Shown: positions 17,641 through 26,371, counted from the first letter of the stretch. The stretch is DNA of 64,000 bases from Comamonas sp. lk (GCF_900564145.1 NZ_UOOB01000001.1:1986754-2050753); one strand, 5' to 3'. Made by a program: numbers and translations. Notes: generated from the sequence alone by a model not told the origin.

Positions 17641-18294
17641 ATGAAGGCGGCTTCCTCCAGCGCTCCGCAAAGAGCGTATTGGCTTAAAAAACTGCATGAG
17701 TGGCACTGGATCAGCTCCGCCATCTGCCTGATAGGCATGCTGCTTTTTGCCTTTACCGGCATCACGCTCAACCATGCTGGCCAGATCGAGAGCAAGCCGC
17801 GCGTCGAGTCCCGCGAGGGCCAGTTGCCCGCTCCTTTGCTCGATGTGCTCAAGGCCGCGCAACAGCAAGGCAGTGCCACCAAGGATGACAAGACTTCGGT
17901 GCCGCTGCCCGATGCCGTCAAGCACTGGCTGGGCGAGGAGATGAAGCTCAGCATGGGTCAGCATGAGGTGGAGTGGAGCGAGGATGAGGCCTATGTGCCC
18001 ATGCCGCGCCCCGGTGGGGATGCCTGGCTGCGCGTGGATCTTAAAGACGGAGCGCTCGAATACGAGAGCACCGACCGGGGCTGGATCTCCTATATCAATG
18101 ATTTGCACAAGGGACGCAACACCGGCTCGGCCTGGAGTCTGTTTCTCGATGTGTTTGCAGTGGGCTGCCTGGTGTTTTGCATCACGGGCCTGCTGATCCT
18201 GAAGATGCATTCCGAGCGCCGCCCGCTGACCTGGCCCATGGTGGGCCTGGGCCTGGTGATCCCGGCCCTGCTGGCCTTGCTGCTGATCCATTGA
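17641..18294 (+). CDS. PepSY-associated transmembrane protein, probable electron conduit of a ferric reductase
   Basis: This 217-residue inner-membrane protein of the PepSY-TM type has an N-terminal helix (SSAICLIGMLLFAFTGITLNH), a periplasmic PepSY-like domain (about 50-155) and a hairpin of two C-terminal helices. Conserved His residues flank the membrane (LHEWHW, TLNHAG, NDLHKGR), as in PepSY proteins thought to bind haem and pass electrons across the membrane. The start at 17641 follows AAAGG. It opens a five-gene plus-strand operon with DUF2271, DUF4198, ApbE and a flavoreductase. Haem ligation is inference. Confidence 0.85.
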   Translation: MKAASSSAPQRAYWLKKLHEWHWISSAICLIGMLLFAFTGITLNHAGQIESKPRVESREGQLPAPLLDVLKAAQQQGSATKDDKTSVPLPDAVKHWLGEEMKLSMGQHEVEWSEDEAYVPMPRPGGDAWLRVDLKDGALEYESTDRGWISYINDLHKGRNTGSAWSLFLDVFAVGCLVFCITGLLILKMHSERRPLTWPMVGLGLVIPALLALLLIH

Positions 18295-18363
18295 ATGCTC
18301 TGAATCGGCGAGGCCGGGCCTGAGCGCGCTGCCCGGATGGTGGTTTTTGTTGAAGGAAATGAC

Positions 18364-18891
18364 ATGGCAAGCAAGATTTATCAATATTCGGCGGCGCTGG
18401 CTGCCGTGGCCGGTTTGCCCGCAGCGGCCCTGGCGGCCGACCTGAGCGTGACGGTCACCGTGCCCCAGTTGCAGGTGGCCGAATACCACAAGCCTTATGT
18501 CGCCGTGTGGCTGGAAAATGCCGATGGCGGCGTGGCGGCCAATCTGTCCGTCTGGTATGACGCCAAGATGCGCAATGCCGAAGGCACGAAGTGGCTCAAG
18601 GACATGCGCCAGTGGTGGCGCCGCACCGGCCGCGAGCTGACCATGCCCGTCGATGGCGTGACCCAGGCGACCAAGCCAGCAGGCGCGCACGCTCTGTCGT
18701 TTGCCGAAGGCAAGAACCCGCTGCCCAAGCTGGCGCCCGGCCAGTACAAGCTGATGGTGGAAGCGGCCCGTGAAGTGGGCGGGCGCGAGCTGGTGTCCAT
18801 TCCCTTTGAATGGCCGGCCAAGGCTGCGACCAATCTGTCTGCCAAGGGCAGCACGGAGCTGGGTCTGATCAAGCTCGATATCAAGCCCTGA
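18364..18891 (+). CDS. DUF2271 periplasmic protein, candidate flavinylated carrier
   Basis: This 175-residue protein has a signal peptide ending ALAA|D. The mature DUF2271 domain begins LSVTVTVPQLQVAEYHKPYVAVWLE. At residues 97-103 the sequence DGVTQAT resembles the ApbE flavinylation motif (Asp, then Ser/Thr-Gly-Ala-Thr), with Gln in place of Gly. That would put FMN on Thr103. An ApbE gene is two genes downstream. From memory, surveys of ApbE-linked loci include DUF2271 proteins; this is the natural substrate in the operon, but covalent FMN here is a prediction. The mature protein has no Cys, which makes a disulphide or haem-c role unlikely. Confidence 0.82.
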   Translation: MASKIYQYSAALAAVAGLPAAALAADLSVTVTVPQLQVAEYHKPYVAVWLENADGGVAANLSVWYDAKMRNAEGTKWLKDMRQWWRRTGRELTMPVDGVTQATKPAGAHALSFAEGKNPLPKLAPGQYKLMVEAAREVGGRELVSIPFEWPAKAATNLSAKGSTELGLIKLDIKP

Positions 18892-18953
18892 TCCTGGCAT
18901 TCCGTTCTACGTTTTCCGCTAACCGATTCCAACCAGTCTTCAAGGGACTATCA

Positions 18954-19754
18954 ATGATGTTCAAAAAGCACGCGATTCTTGCCGCAACACTGGCTCTGGC
19001 TGCCATGTCTTCGCAGGCGCACGACCTGTGGTTCAAGCCATCGAGCACGGTTCTCTCCAAGGCCGACTGGGTGACCATCGATGCCGCCGTGTCCAACGAT
19101 GTGTTCTTCTTCAATCACCGCCCGCTGGGACTGGAGAGCGTGGCCGTTTCCGCACCCGACGGCTCCGCCGTTGAAATGAAGAATGTCGCCAAGGGCGAGC
19201 TGCGCAGCGTGTTCGACTTCAAGGCCGAAAAGACCGGCACCTACCGCGTCACCATGCTGATGAATGGCGTGATGGGCGGCTACAAGGATGCCAGCGGCCA
19301 GCCCAAGCGCCTGCGCGGCACGGCCGAGGAAATCCTCAAGCAGATTCCTGCCGATGCCAAGGATGTACGCATTACTGAAAACGTGCGCCGCATGGAGACT
19401 TTTGTGTCCGTGGGCAAGCCTTCGACTCTGGCTGTGACCGGCAAGGGTCTGGAGCTCAAGCCCGTGACCCATCCCAATGATCTGGTGAGCACCGAAGAAG
19501 CCCGCTTTGCCTTCCTGCTGGACGGCAAGCCTGCGGCCGATCTGGAAGTCGAACTGGTGGCCGACGGCATTCGCTACCGCGATGGTGTGAATGCGCTCAA
19601 GCTCAAGACCGACGCACAAGGCGTGCTCAAGGTCAAGTTCCCCCGCCCCGGCCTGTACTGGCTTAGCGCCGACAGCAAGGACAGCAAGACCAGCGTTCCT
19701 CAGGCCAAGGAACGTCATCTGGCTTATGTCGCAACCCTGGAAGTGTTGCCTTAA
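18954..19754 (+). CDS. DUF4198 periplasmic protein (possible metal-complex binding)
   Basis: This 266-residue protein has a signal peptide (ending SSQA|HDLWF) and a DUF4198 domain. His is the first residue of the mature protein (HDLWFKPS), a hallmark of the family and of many metal-binding DUF4198 proteins; a free N-terminal His could coordinate a metal. A second part (about 165-260) has an Ig-like character (VTGKGLELKPVTHPNDLVSTEEARF...GLYWLSA). It is the third gene of the PepSY-ApbE operon, so it may present ferric substrate to the reductase. No enzyme activity is known for the family. Confidence 0.82.
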   Translation: MMFKKHAILAATLALAAMSSQAHDLWFKPSSTVLSKADWVTIDAAVSNDVFFFNHRPLGLESVAVSAPDGSAVEMKNVAKGELRSVFDFKAEKTGTYRVTMLMNGVMGGYKDASGQPKRLRGTAEEILKQIPADAKDVRITENVRRMETFVSVGKPSTLAVTGKGLELKPVTHPNDLVSTEEARFAFLLDGKPAADLEVELVADGIRYRDGVNALKLKTDAQGVLKVKFPRPGLYWLSADSKDSKTSVPQAKERHLAYVATLEVLP

Positions 19755-19862
19755 TTTAGAGGGCAACGGTGCAGCCTGGGCGCATGGCCCATGCTGCACG
19801 GAACTCCAAACAGGCGCTCACCCGAGCGCCTCTGGTTTTTGCACTCCGTATTTGCAGTCCCC

Positions 19863-20978
19863 ATGAGCCAAACTCCGCGCGTAAGCTATGCGCCCCATAT
19901 CTGGACGCTGCCAAAGGCCGCTTCCACAAGCGCCGCTGCCGCCAATTACTCGGCCGGTGGCTGGGGGCGCGCGGCCATGCAGCGGCAGCAAGATTCCAGC
20001 ATGCACCGGTTGACGGGCCAGACCATGGGAACCACCTGGTCGCTGCGCCTGCCCAATCCGGATTACCTGGATTTACGCCCCGTGCAGGACTGCGTGCAAA
20101 GCGTGCTTGACGCCGTCATTGCGCAGATGAGCAACTGGGAGCCGGGCTCGCTGATTTCACGCTTCAACACAGCGCCTGCGGGCAGCCGCTTTGACCTACC
20201 CGAGCCATTTGCCCAGGTGCTGCAGGCGGCTTTGCATTGGGCGCGCTTGTCGGGCGGCGCCATGGACCCCACCATGGGGGCCTTGGTCTCTTTATGGGGT
20301 TTTGGGCCTGTAGCCCATAGTCATAAAGTGCATCTAGCTACTAAAATCGTAGCAACTGATATTGAGCAACTGCTGCGCCACTCCGGTCACACGCGGCTTG
20401 ATTGGGAAGCCGGTCAGCCTCTGGTACAGCCCGGTGGGCTGGTGCTGGATTTTTGCGGCATTGCCAAAGGCTTTGCCGTGGACTGGGTGGTGCAGCGCTT
20501 GCAAAGCAGCGGCTGGAAAGCCGGGCTGTTTGAAATCGGCGGCGAGCTGCGCAGCTGGGGCCAAAAGCCGGACGGCAAGCCCTGGCAGGTGCAACTGGGC
20601 GGTCAGGCCACTGATGCCTATGCACCGCTGGTCGTTGGGCTCCCCAGCGGCCCGGAGGATGGCGGTAGCTTTGCCACTTCGGGCGATTTCTGGCATCACT
20701 TCAGCGTGGATGGCAAGCGCTATTCGCACACGCTGGATCCGCGCACCGGCCAGCCCATAGAGCATGGCCTGAGCAGCGTGACGGTGTTTCACCCCGAATG
20801 CATGCATGCCGATGCACTGGCCACGGTGCTGACCGTGCTTGGCCCCCGGCAGGGCCTGGAGTTTGCCGAGCATCACGGCATTGCGGCCGTGCTGTATGAG
20901 CATGGTGCTGCCGCATCCACAACCGCAGAGAGGCATCCCGCCATGAGCTCTGCATGGAATAAGCGCTTTAAGTCATGA
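19863..20978 (+). CDS. apbE: ApbE-family FAD:protein FMN transferase
   Basis: This protein of about 371 residues moves FMN from FAD onto Thr/Ser of periplasmic proteins. Family motifs are MGTTWSLRL, DPTMGALVSLWGFG, LDFCGIAKGFAVDWV, FEIGGELRSWG and YSHTLDPRTGQPIEHG, with the metal-binding Asp/Thr region near HADALATVL. No signal peptide or lipobox is evident at the chosen start (MSQTPRVSY, 19863) or in the upstream frame extension, which is unusual for ApbE and would place the enzyme in the cytoplasm. Its stop overlaps the start of the flavoreductase gene by four bases. Confidence 0.9.
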   Translation: MSQTPRVSYAPHIWTLPKAASTSAAAANYSAGGWGRAAMQRQQDSSMHRLTGQTMGTTWSLRLPNPDYLDLRPVQDCVQSVLDAVIAQMSNWEPGSLISRFNTAPAGSRFDLPEPFAQVLQAALHWARLSGGAMDPTMGALVSLWGFGPVAHSHKVHLATKIVATDIEQLLRHSGHTRLDWEAGQPLVQPGGLVLDFCGIAKGFAVDWVVQRLQSSGWKAGLFEIGGELRSWGQKPDGKPWQVQLGGQATDAYAPLVVGLPSGPEDGGSFATSGDFWHHFSVDGKRYSHTLDPRTGQPIEHGLSSVTVFHPECMHADALATVLTVLGPRQGLEFAEHHGIAAVLYEHGAAASTTAERHPAMSSAWNKRFKS

Positions 20979-22366
20979 GTCTTGATTGGGTTCTCACCCC
21001 CCAGCGGCTGGCCTGGGCCGCAGCCTTGATCCTGGGCTACGCAGCCCTGTGCTGGGGTATTGCAGGTGCCACGCGCCGGCGCAATGCGGCCTTGGCCCAG
21101 GAGGGTGCCTTGAGCGCAGGCGATGGTCCCAGCGTTCTCGTCGTGTTCGCCAGCCAGACCGGTCAGGCCGAAAGCATTGCCCGGGCCACGGCCAAAACGC
21201 TCACGCAATGCGGTTTTCGCGTCAGCCTGCAGTCCATCAGCCAGCTTTCGGCGGTCACGCTGGACCAGTATCCGCGCAGCCTGTGGATGCTTTCCACCAC
21301 GGGTGAGGGCGACGCGCCCGATCAGGCCTTGGGCTTTGTGCGCCAGCTTTTGCCTGCGGCGCCGGGCTTGCAAGCGCATCAAGCCCAGGTTCTGGCCCTG
21401 GGTGATCGTGAATACCAGCAGTTTTGCAGCTTTGGTCTGGTGGTGCAGGACTGGCTTGCGGCCGGCGGCGCCCAGGTGCAGTGCAGCTGCATCGACAATC
21501 TGAACGCCAGCGAGCTCAAGCTGTGGCAGCAACAGGTGGCCGAGCTGGCGGCCCAATGGGGCGGCTCTGCCGTTCAGGCTTTGCCGCGCGATTGGCTGCA
21601 ACCGCCGGTCAGCCAGCAATTCAGGCTGCAAAACAGAAGCAGGCTCAACCCCGGTAGCGAGGGTGGGCCTTTGTATTTGCTGGATTTTCTGCCGGTGTCC
21701 GGCGTGATGCCGCAATGGCAATCCGGCGATCTGGTCTCGCTGGCGCCGCCGGCGCAGGCAGACAAGCCGCGCGACTATTCCATTGCCTCCATCGTGAGCG
21801 AGCAACGTCTGCAGCTCATGGTGCGGCTGAGCGCGCGTGCGGACGGCTCGGTGGGAGCGGCTTCGGGCTGGTTGTGCCAGAACTTGGCCCTGGGCGACAG
21901 TCTGGAGCTCACGCTGCGCGAGCACGCGGCATTTCGCCTGGGTGAAAACGCCGAGCGGCCGCTGATCCTGATCGGCAACGGCTCGGGGTTGGCTGGCCTG
22001 CTCAGTCATATCAAGGCCAGAGTGGAGGCCGGGCGCAGCGATCAATGGCTGGTTTTTGGCGAGCGCAGCCCCGAGCACGATGCCATCTTCAATGGGCAGC
22101 TGCAGCAGTGGCACAAGCACGGCCAGCTGGAGCGCCTCGATTGCGCCTGGTCGCGCCACCCGGTTCAGCGGCGCTATGTGCAAGACGTGCTCCGCGAGCA
22201 GGGGGTATTGCTCCAGTCGTGGGTGGCACGTGGGGCAGCGATTTATGTGTGCGGCAGCTTGAAGGGCATGGGCCAGGGCGTGCACGAGGCACTGGAGCGC
22301 CTGCTGGGTGCCGAGACGCTGCAGCATATGCAACTACAGCGCCGCTATTGCCGGGACGTGTACTGA
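20975..22366 (+). CDS. Membrane-anchored flavodoxin-FNR reductase (CysJ-like)
   Basis: This 463-residue protein has one N-terminal helix followed by RRRNAA, which places the rest in the cytoplasm. It then has a flavodoxin domain (about 53-190; VFASQTGQAESIA, STTGEGDAPDQ) and an FNR-type FAD/NADPH domain (RDYSIAS, GAASGWL, PLILIGNGSGLAG, YVCGSLKGMG, and the C-terminal CRDVY as in CysJ). It should carry electrons from NADPH through FAD and FMN to a membrane partner, most simply the PepSY protein of the same operon. No sulphite reductase haemoprotein gene is nearby, so the iron context is preferred over sulphur assimilation. Confidence 0.88.
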   Translation: MSLDWVLTPQRLAWAAALILGYAALCWGIAGATRRRNAALAQEGALSAGDGPSVLVVFASQTGQAESIARATAKTLTQCGFRVSLQSISQLSAVTLDQYPRSLWMLSTTGEGDAPDQALGFVRQLLPAAPGLQAHQAQVLALGDREYQQFCSFGLVVQDWLAAGGAQVQCSCIDNLNASELKLWQQQVAELAAQWGGSAVQALPRDWLQPPVSQQFRLQNRSRLNPGSEGGPLYLLDFLPVSGVMPQWQSGDLVSLAPPAQADKPRDYSIASIVSEQRLQLMVRLSARADGSVGAASGWLCQNLALGDSLELTLREHAAFRLGENAERPLILIGNGSGLAGLLSHIKARVEAGRSDQWLVFGERSPEHDAIFNGQLQQWHKHGQLERLDCAWSRHPVQRRYVQDVLREQGVLLQSWVARGAAIYVCGSLKGMGQGVHEALERLLGAETLQHMQLQRRYCRDVY

Positions 22367-22394
22367 AGGCTGCTTTGCTGCGGCGCGGAAAAAC

Positions 22395-22420
22395 AAAAAC
22401 CGGCACATGTGCCGGTTTTT
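22395..22420. terminator. Bidirectional terminator between the flavoreductase and SWIB genes
   Basis: AAAAACCGGCACA and TGTGCCGGTTTTT form a perfect 26-bp palindrome. It ends both convergent transcripts. Confidence 0.9.
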
Positions 22421-22459
22421 TTATGGGACAGCGCCTGCGGGCTCTGCTCCAGCGTCAGC

Positions 22460-22762
22460 TTACTTGACGTGCTTGCCGATCAGGCCGGCCATCTCGAACA
22501 TCGAGACTTGGGGCTTGCCGAACACTTCCTTGAGCTTGGCGTCGGCGTTGATCATGCGCTTGTTGGCAGCGTCTTGCAGCTTGTTGGCCTTGATGTAGAC
22601 CCACAGCTTGCTGATGATCTCGGTGCGGGGCAGGGGAGCAGCGCCCACCACGGCAGCCAGAGCAGGGCTGGGAGTCAGGGGTTTCATGAAGGCTGCGTTG
22701 GGAGTGCGCTTCTTTGCGGGTGCTGCTGCGGGTGCAGCCGTTGCCTTCTTTGCAGTTGCCAT
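22460..22762 (-). CDS. SWIB/MDM2-domain protein
   Basis: This 100-residue protein has a basic Lys/Ala-rich N-terminal tail (MATAKKATAAPAAAPAKKRT) and a C-terminal SWIB domain (MKPLTPSPALAAVVG...WVYIKANKLQDAANKRMINADAKLKEVFGK...VSMFEMAGLIGKHVK). SWIB domains are eukaryote-like folds found in chromatin remodellers and in some bacteria, notably Chlamydia and many beta- and gammaproteobacteria. The AK-rich tail resembles histone H1-like bacterial proteins and suggests nucleoid binding. The length is normal for the bacterial stand-alone type. Confidence 0.9.
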   Translation of the reverse strand: MATAKKATAAPAAAPAKKRTPNAAFMKPLTPSPALAAVVGAAPLPRTEIISKLWVYIKANKLQDAANKRMINADAKLKEVFGKPQVSMFEMAGLIGKHVK

Positions 22763-22944
22763 GTTGCTTATTCCTAATTGGGAGTGGATTCTGTACCAGC
22801 GAAAGACAGCTGCTATCCACTGGCACGGTGATGCTAATGGCAAAAAAACGCTCTTCCAAGCTGAGAATGGGTTTTTTTGCCTCGATTTGTTGTTCCAAGG
22901 CCAGTATGGGCAAGTTTTTGCGGGTTTGTCCGGGGCGTCGGGGT

Positions 22945-22960
22945 GAAAAACCGGTTTTTC
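22945..22960. promoter_or_regulatory. Perfect 16-bp palindrome between the SWIB and RraA genes
   Basis: GAAAAACCGGTTTTTC is fully symmetric with no loop, so it looks like a dimer-binding site rather than a hairpin. It lies in the 357-base divergent region (22763-23119), where I see no gene. Confidence 0.4.
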
Positions 22961-23119
22961 GCAGGTGTCTGCCTACTTCTGTCACGAGGGCGCAGCAGCG
23001 TGAAGGCCGGTCATGAGGGTGATGGCGGCGAGGCGTAGGAGGTCTGGATTCAGGCAAGATGTGCTGCGCTTTGCATGCGGTGTAGCGCTATGGGTACAAC
23101 GAAATTTGGGGAGAGAGGT

Positions 23120-23650
23120 ATGAGCGATTCTCGACAGTTGGCCGCCACGGCTGAGCAGGCCTTCAGCACCTGCGACCTTTGCGATGCCTATCTGACGGAC
23201 GATAGTGGGCGGTTTCGCGTGCTGCCAGCCGTGTTTCGCCACTTTGGTGCCGTGGTGCGTTTTCGCGGCCAAGTCAGCACGGTGCAGTGCCTGGACGACA
23301 ACAGCCTGGTACGTGCCGCGCTGGCAGAGCCCGGCAACGGGCGTGTGCTGGTGGTTGATGGCGGTGGCTCGCTGCGGCGCGCGCTGGTGGGCGGCAATGT
23401 GGCGGCCTCGGCCGCGAAAAACGGCTGGGCTGGCGTGCTGGTCTATGGCTGTGTGCGGGATGTGGCCGAGCTCAATGCCACGCCCGTAGGTCTGCTGGCA
23501 CTGGCACTTCAGCCCATGCCCACCGTCAAGCAAAACCAGGGCTTGCGCGATGTGGCCGTTCAGATTGCAGGCTGCCTGGTACGCCCTGGCGACTGGCTGT
23601 ATGCCGATGAAGATGGCGTGGTGGTGGCAGACCGCAATCTGCTGGATTAA
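23120..23650 (+). CDS. RraA-family protein (RNase E regulator or HMG-type aldolase)
   Basis: This 176-residue protein is of the RraA / dimethylmenaquinone-methyltransferase-like fold. The core GNGRVLVVDGGGSLRRALVGGNVAASAAKNGW leads to VLVYGCVRDVAEL, the family signature, with VRPGDWLYADEDGVVVADR at the C-terminus. The G-x-N...R-D arrangement is shared by true 4-hydroxy-4-methyl-2-oxoglutarate aldolases and by RraA. The start at 23120 follows GAGAGAGG. It stands alone and is full length for RraA, in contrast to the RraA-like gene at 57318, which sits in a catabolic operon. Confidence 0.85.
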   Translation: MSDSRQLAATAEQAFSTCDLCDAYLTDDSGRFRVLPAVFRHFGAVVRFRGQVSTVQCLDDNSLVRAALAEPGNGRVLVVDGGGSLRRALVGGNVAASAAKNGWAGVLVYGCVRDVAELNATPVGLLALALQPMPTVKQNQGLRDVAVQIAGCLVRPGDWLYADEDGVVVADRNLLD

Positions 23651-23653
23651 AGC

Positions 23654-24556
23654 CTATGCCTTGGCCCGCGCCGGCCAGGTGGCAATCACCACGCTGGCCA
23701 GTGCGATGCCAAAGGCCAGAAACTGCACCGGGCTGATGCGCTCGCCCAGGGCCAGCATGCCCACCAGTGCAGCGCTGATGGGCAGCAAGACGGTGAAAAT
23801 GCCGGCTTGAGAGGCCGCTACGGCGCGCAGCCCGGTCATCCACAGCCACACCGTCCATACGCAGGCGGCCAGTGCGTAAAACAGCAGCAGGCCCCAGATA
23901 GGCAGTTGGATCTGGCTGAAGTCGAACTGCCAGGCCAGATAAATACCCATGGGCGTGGAGAGCACAAAGCCCCAGAGATTGATCAGGGCCGTGATGCGCT
24001 TGGGGCTGACGCTGGCGGTGAGCTTTTTGCCGATCACCGCATACAAGGCTTCGCAGAGCACGGCCGCAATCAATAGCAACTGGCCCAGCAACGGTGAAGC
24101 GTTGCCAGCATGGGTATCGCCGCTTCGGCTCAATGCATTGAGGCCGATACCCAGCACTGCGAAAACAATAGCTGCCCACGTACGTAGGGCAACGGCTTCG
24201 CGCAGAAAAATCCAGCTCATGACGGCCACGGCGGCTGGAATGGCCGCCATGGTGACGCCTGCAGTCACGGCGCTGGTTATGGCCACGCCGGTAATCATGC
24301 ACAGCGTGAACAGGAAGTTGCCAAAAAAGGATTCGAGAAACAGCAAGATCTTGGTCTGCCCCGACATCCTGGCTTCGTGGCTGGGGCGCTTGAGCCAGCC
24401 CAGCATGGCAATGGCGCCGATGCCAAAACGCAGCCAGGCCAGCAATACCACCGGAAAAACGAGCGCCAGAGGTTTGCTGAGTGCCACATAGCTGCCGACC
24501 AGAGACATGCTGAGTGCCAGGCAGAGAAAAGCGATGGGGCGGCTGGGAGTGAACAT
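23654..24556 (-). CDS. EamA/DMT-family permease
   Basis: This protein of about 300 residues has ten predicted membrane helices in two EamA repeats (about 1-140 and 150-295), as in drug/metabolite exporters and amino-acid exporters such as RhtA/YdcZ. Recognisable stretches include AVLGIGLNALSRSG at the repeat junction and LLPISAALVGMLALGERISPVQFLAFGIALASVVI near the end. The start at 24556 (MFTPSRPIAFL) gives normal length; further in-frame upstream Met codons exist. The stop lies 3 bases from the convergent RraA-like gene. The substrate is unknown. Confidence 0.88.
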   Translation of the reverse strand: MFTPSRPIAFLCLALSMSLVGSYVALSKPLALVFPVVLLAWLRFGIGAIAMLGWLKRPSHEARMSGQTKILLFLESFFGNFLFTLCMITGVAITSAVTAGVTMAAIPAAVAVMSWIFLREAVALRTWAAIVFAVLGIGLNALSRSGDTHAGNASPLLGQLLLIAAVLCEALYAVIGKKLTASVSPKRITALINLWGFVLSTPMGIYLAWQFDFSQIQLPIWGLLLFYALAACVWTVWLWMTGLRAVAASQAGIFTVLLPISAALVGMLALGERISPVQFLAFGIALASVVIATWPARAKA

Positions 24557-24802
24557 GGGTGGTGTGGCAAAAGCCTGGCGGTGAAGCCCGGCAAGCATAA
24601 CGGCCGGCAGGATAGCGCTGGACGCTTGCTGATGATCTTCATCAGGCTGCGGGACTGTACTCCATGGCACAGGGGTGGACTTAGTTCCAAGGCCGGCCGA
24701 CCGCCGAGTCAACCGGGTCAGATATTTGCAGCAGCAATGCAGCCGTTTGTCTGAACCTGAATGTGACTAGTGCATTCATACGATGCGTGTATATTTTTCA
24801 CT

Positions 24803-24820
24803 GAAACGGTATACGGTTTC
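24803..24820. promoter_or_regulatory. Symmetric site upstream of aceA (distal)
   Basis: GAAAC, GGTATACG and GTTTC form an 18-bp symmetric element around GTATAC, with TTTCAC/GTGAAA flanks about 7 bases outside. It is one of two symmetric regions in the 327-base gene-free stretch before aceA. Confidence 0.45.
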
Positions 24821-24857
24821 GTATTGTGAAATATCGGAATGTTGCATTGCCGCAATT

Positions 24858-24894
24858 TTTCTCAATATGAGAAATCAATTTTCATATTGAGAAA
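24858..24894. promoter_or_regulatory. Paired inverted repeat upstream of aceA (proximal)
   Basis: TTTCTCAATATGA (24858-24870) and TCATATTGAGAAA (24882-24894) are perfect 13-bp inverted repeats with an 11-bp spacer. Each arm plus its flank is itself nearly palindromic, so two dimers could bind side by side. The position, about 145-180 bp before aceA, suits control of glyoxylate-shunt expression. Confidence 0.6.
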
Positions 24895-25039
24895 TATAAA
24901 AATAACTTGTTGTTTTAATTGATTAAAATATTTAGTCTTTTATAAGACACAAGAGTTGCTGCAATGCCCGATTGCTCGTAAATTTGATTCCAAGGACGAA
25001 CACCCGAGTCACCTTGCTTCAACATCAAAGGAGTGCAAC

Positions 25040-26371
25040 ATGCCCCAATCTCTGAACCAGCAACTGAGCCGTGAACAGCAAATCGCCGCCCTCGAGAAGG
25101 ACTGGGCACAAAACCCCCGTTGGAAGGGCGTGAAGCGTGGTTACTCCGCCGCCGATGTGGTGCGTCTGCGCGGCAGCATGCAGCCCGAGCACACCCTGGC
25201 TCAACGCGGTGCAGAAAAGCTGTGGGAAAAGATCAACGGCGATGCCAAGAAGGGCTATGTGAATGCCTTCGGCGCCATCTCCGCCGGTCAGGCCATGCAA
25301 CAAGCAAAGGCCGGTCTGGAAGCCGTGTATCTGTCGGGCTGGCAAGTGGCTGCCGACGGCAACACCTCGGAAACCATGTACCCCGACCAGTCGCTGTACG
25401 CTTATGACTCGGTGCCCACCATGGTGCGCCGCATCAACAATACCTTCAAGCGTGCCGATGAAATCCAGTGGGGCCGTGGCGTGAACCCCGGCGACAAGGA
25501 ATTCATCGACTACTTCCTGCCCATCGTGGCCGATGCGGAAGCTGGTTTCGGCGGTGTGCTCAACGCTTTCGAGCTGATGAAGAACATGATCGCTGCGGGT
25601 GCATCCGGCGTTCACTTTGAAGACCAGCTGGCTGCCGTAAAGAAGTGCGGCCACATGGGCGGCAAGGTGCTGGTGCCCACGCAAGAAGCCTGCGAAAAGC
25701 TGATTGCGGCCCGCTTTGCTGCTGACGTGATGGGCGTGCCCACCATTGTGCTGGCCCGTACCGATGCGGAAGCCGCCAACCTGATCACCAGCGACCACGA
25801 TGCCAACGACAAGCCTTTCCTGACCGGCGAACGTACGCAAGAAGGCTTCTATCGCGTCAAGAACGGTCTGGAGCAGTCCATCAGCCGTGGTGTGGCCTAC
25901 GCTCCTTACGCCGATCTGGTGTGGTGCGAAACCGGTGTGCCCGATATCGGCTTTGCCCGTGAGTTTGCCCAAGCCGTGCATGCTGCCTGCCCCGGCAAGC
26001 TGCTGAGCTACAACTGCTCGCCATCGTTCAATTGGAAGAAGAACCTCAACGACAGCCAGATCGCATCCTTCCAGGAAGACCTGTCTGCTCTGGGCTACAA
26101 GTTCCAGTTCATCACACTGGCCGGCATTCACATCAACTGGTTCAACAGCTTCAAGTTCGCCCATGCATACGCTCAAGGCGAAGGCATGAAGCACTACGTG
26201 AACATGGTGCAAGAGCCCGAATTCGCAGCCCGCGAGCAAGGCTACACCTTCGTGTCGCACCAACAGGAAGTGGGTGCCGGTTACTTCGATGATGTGACCA
26301 CGGTGATTCAAGGTGGCAGCTCCAGCGTCAAGGCGCTGACTGGCTCTACCGAGGAAGAGCAGTTCCATTGA
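25040..26371 (+). CDS. aceA: Isocitrate lyase
   Basis: This 443-residue enzyme splits isocitrate into glyoxylate and succinate, the first step of the glyoxylate shunt, which allows growth on acetate and fatty acids. The catalytic loop KKCGHMGGK places the active Cys at residue 203. Other signatures are [44 protein letters not shown] and [13 protein letters not shown]. The start at 25040 is preceded by AAAGGAG. No malate synthase gene is adjacent. A clear terminator follows, so aceA is monocistronic, under the palindromic upstream sites. Confidence 0.97.
   Translation: MPQSLNQQLSREQQIAALEKDWAQNPRWKGVKRGYSAADVVRLRGSMQPEHTLAQRGAEKLWEKINGDAKKGYVNAFGAISAGQAMQQAKAGLEAVYLSGWQVAADGNTSETMYPDQSLYAYDSVPTMVRRINNTFKRADEIQWGRGVNPGDKEFIDYFLPIVADAEAGFGGVLNAFELMKNMIAAGASGVHFEDQLAAVKKCGHMGGKVLVPTQEACEKLIAARFAADVMGVPTIVLARTDAEAANLITSDHDANDKPFLTGERTQEGFYRVKNGLEQSISRGVAYAPYADLVWCETGVPDIGFAREFAQAVHAACPGKLLSYNCSPSFNWKKNLNDSQIASFQEDLSALGYKFQFITLAGIHINWFNSFKFAHAYAQGEGMKHYVNMVQEPEFAAREQGYTFVSHQQEVGAGYFDDVTTVIQGGSSSVKALTGSTEEEQFH

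Noticed and set aside
17593..18900. 435-codon minus-strand frame over the PepSY and DUF2271 genes
   Set aside because: Both plus-strand genes have clear domains and signal peptides; the antisense frame has none.
20975..22366. Reading the flavoprotein as sulphite reductase alpha subunit (cysJ)
   Set aside because: The domains match CysJ, but the membrane anchor, the missing cysI and the ApbE/PepSY operon point to another electron acceptor.
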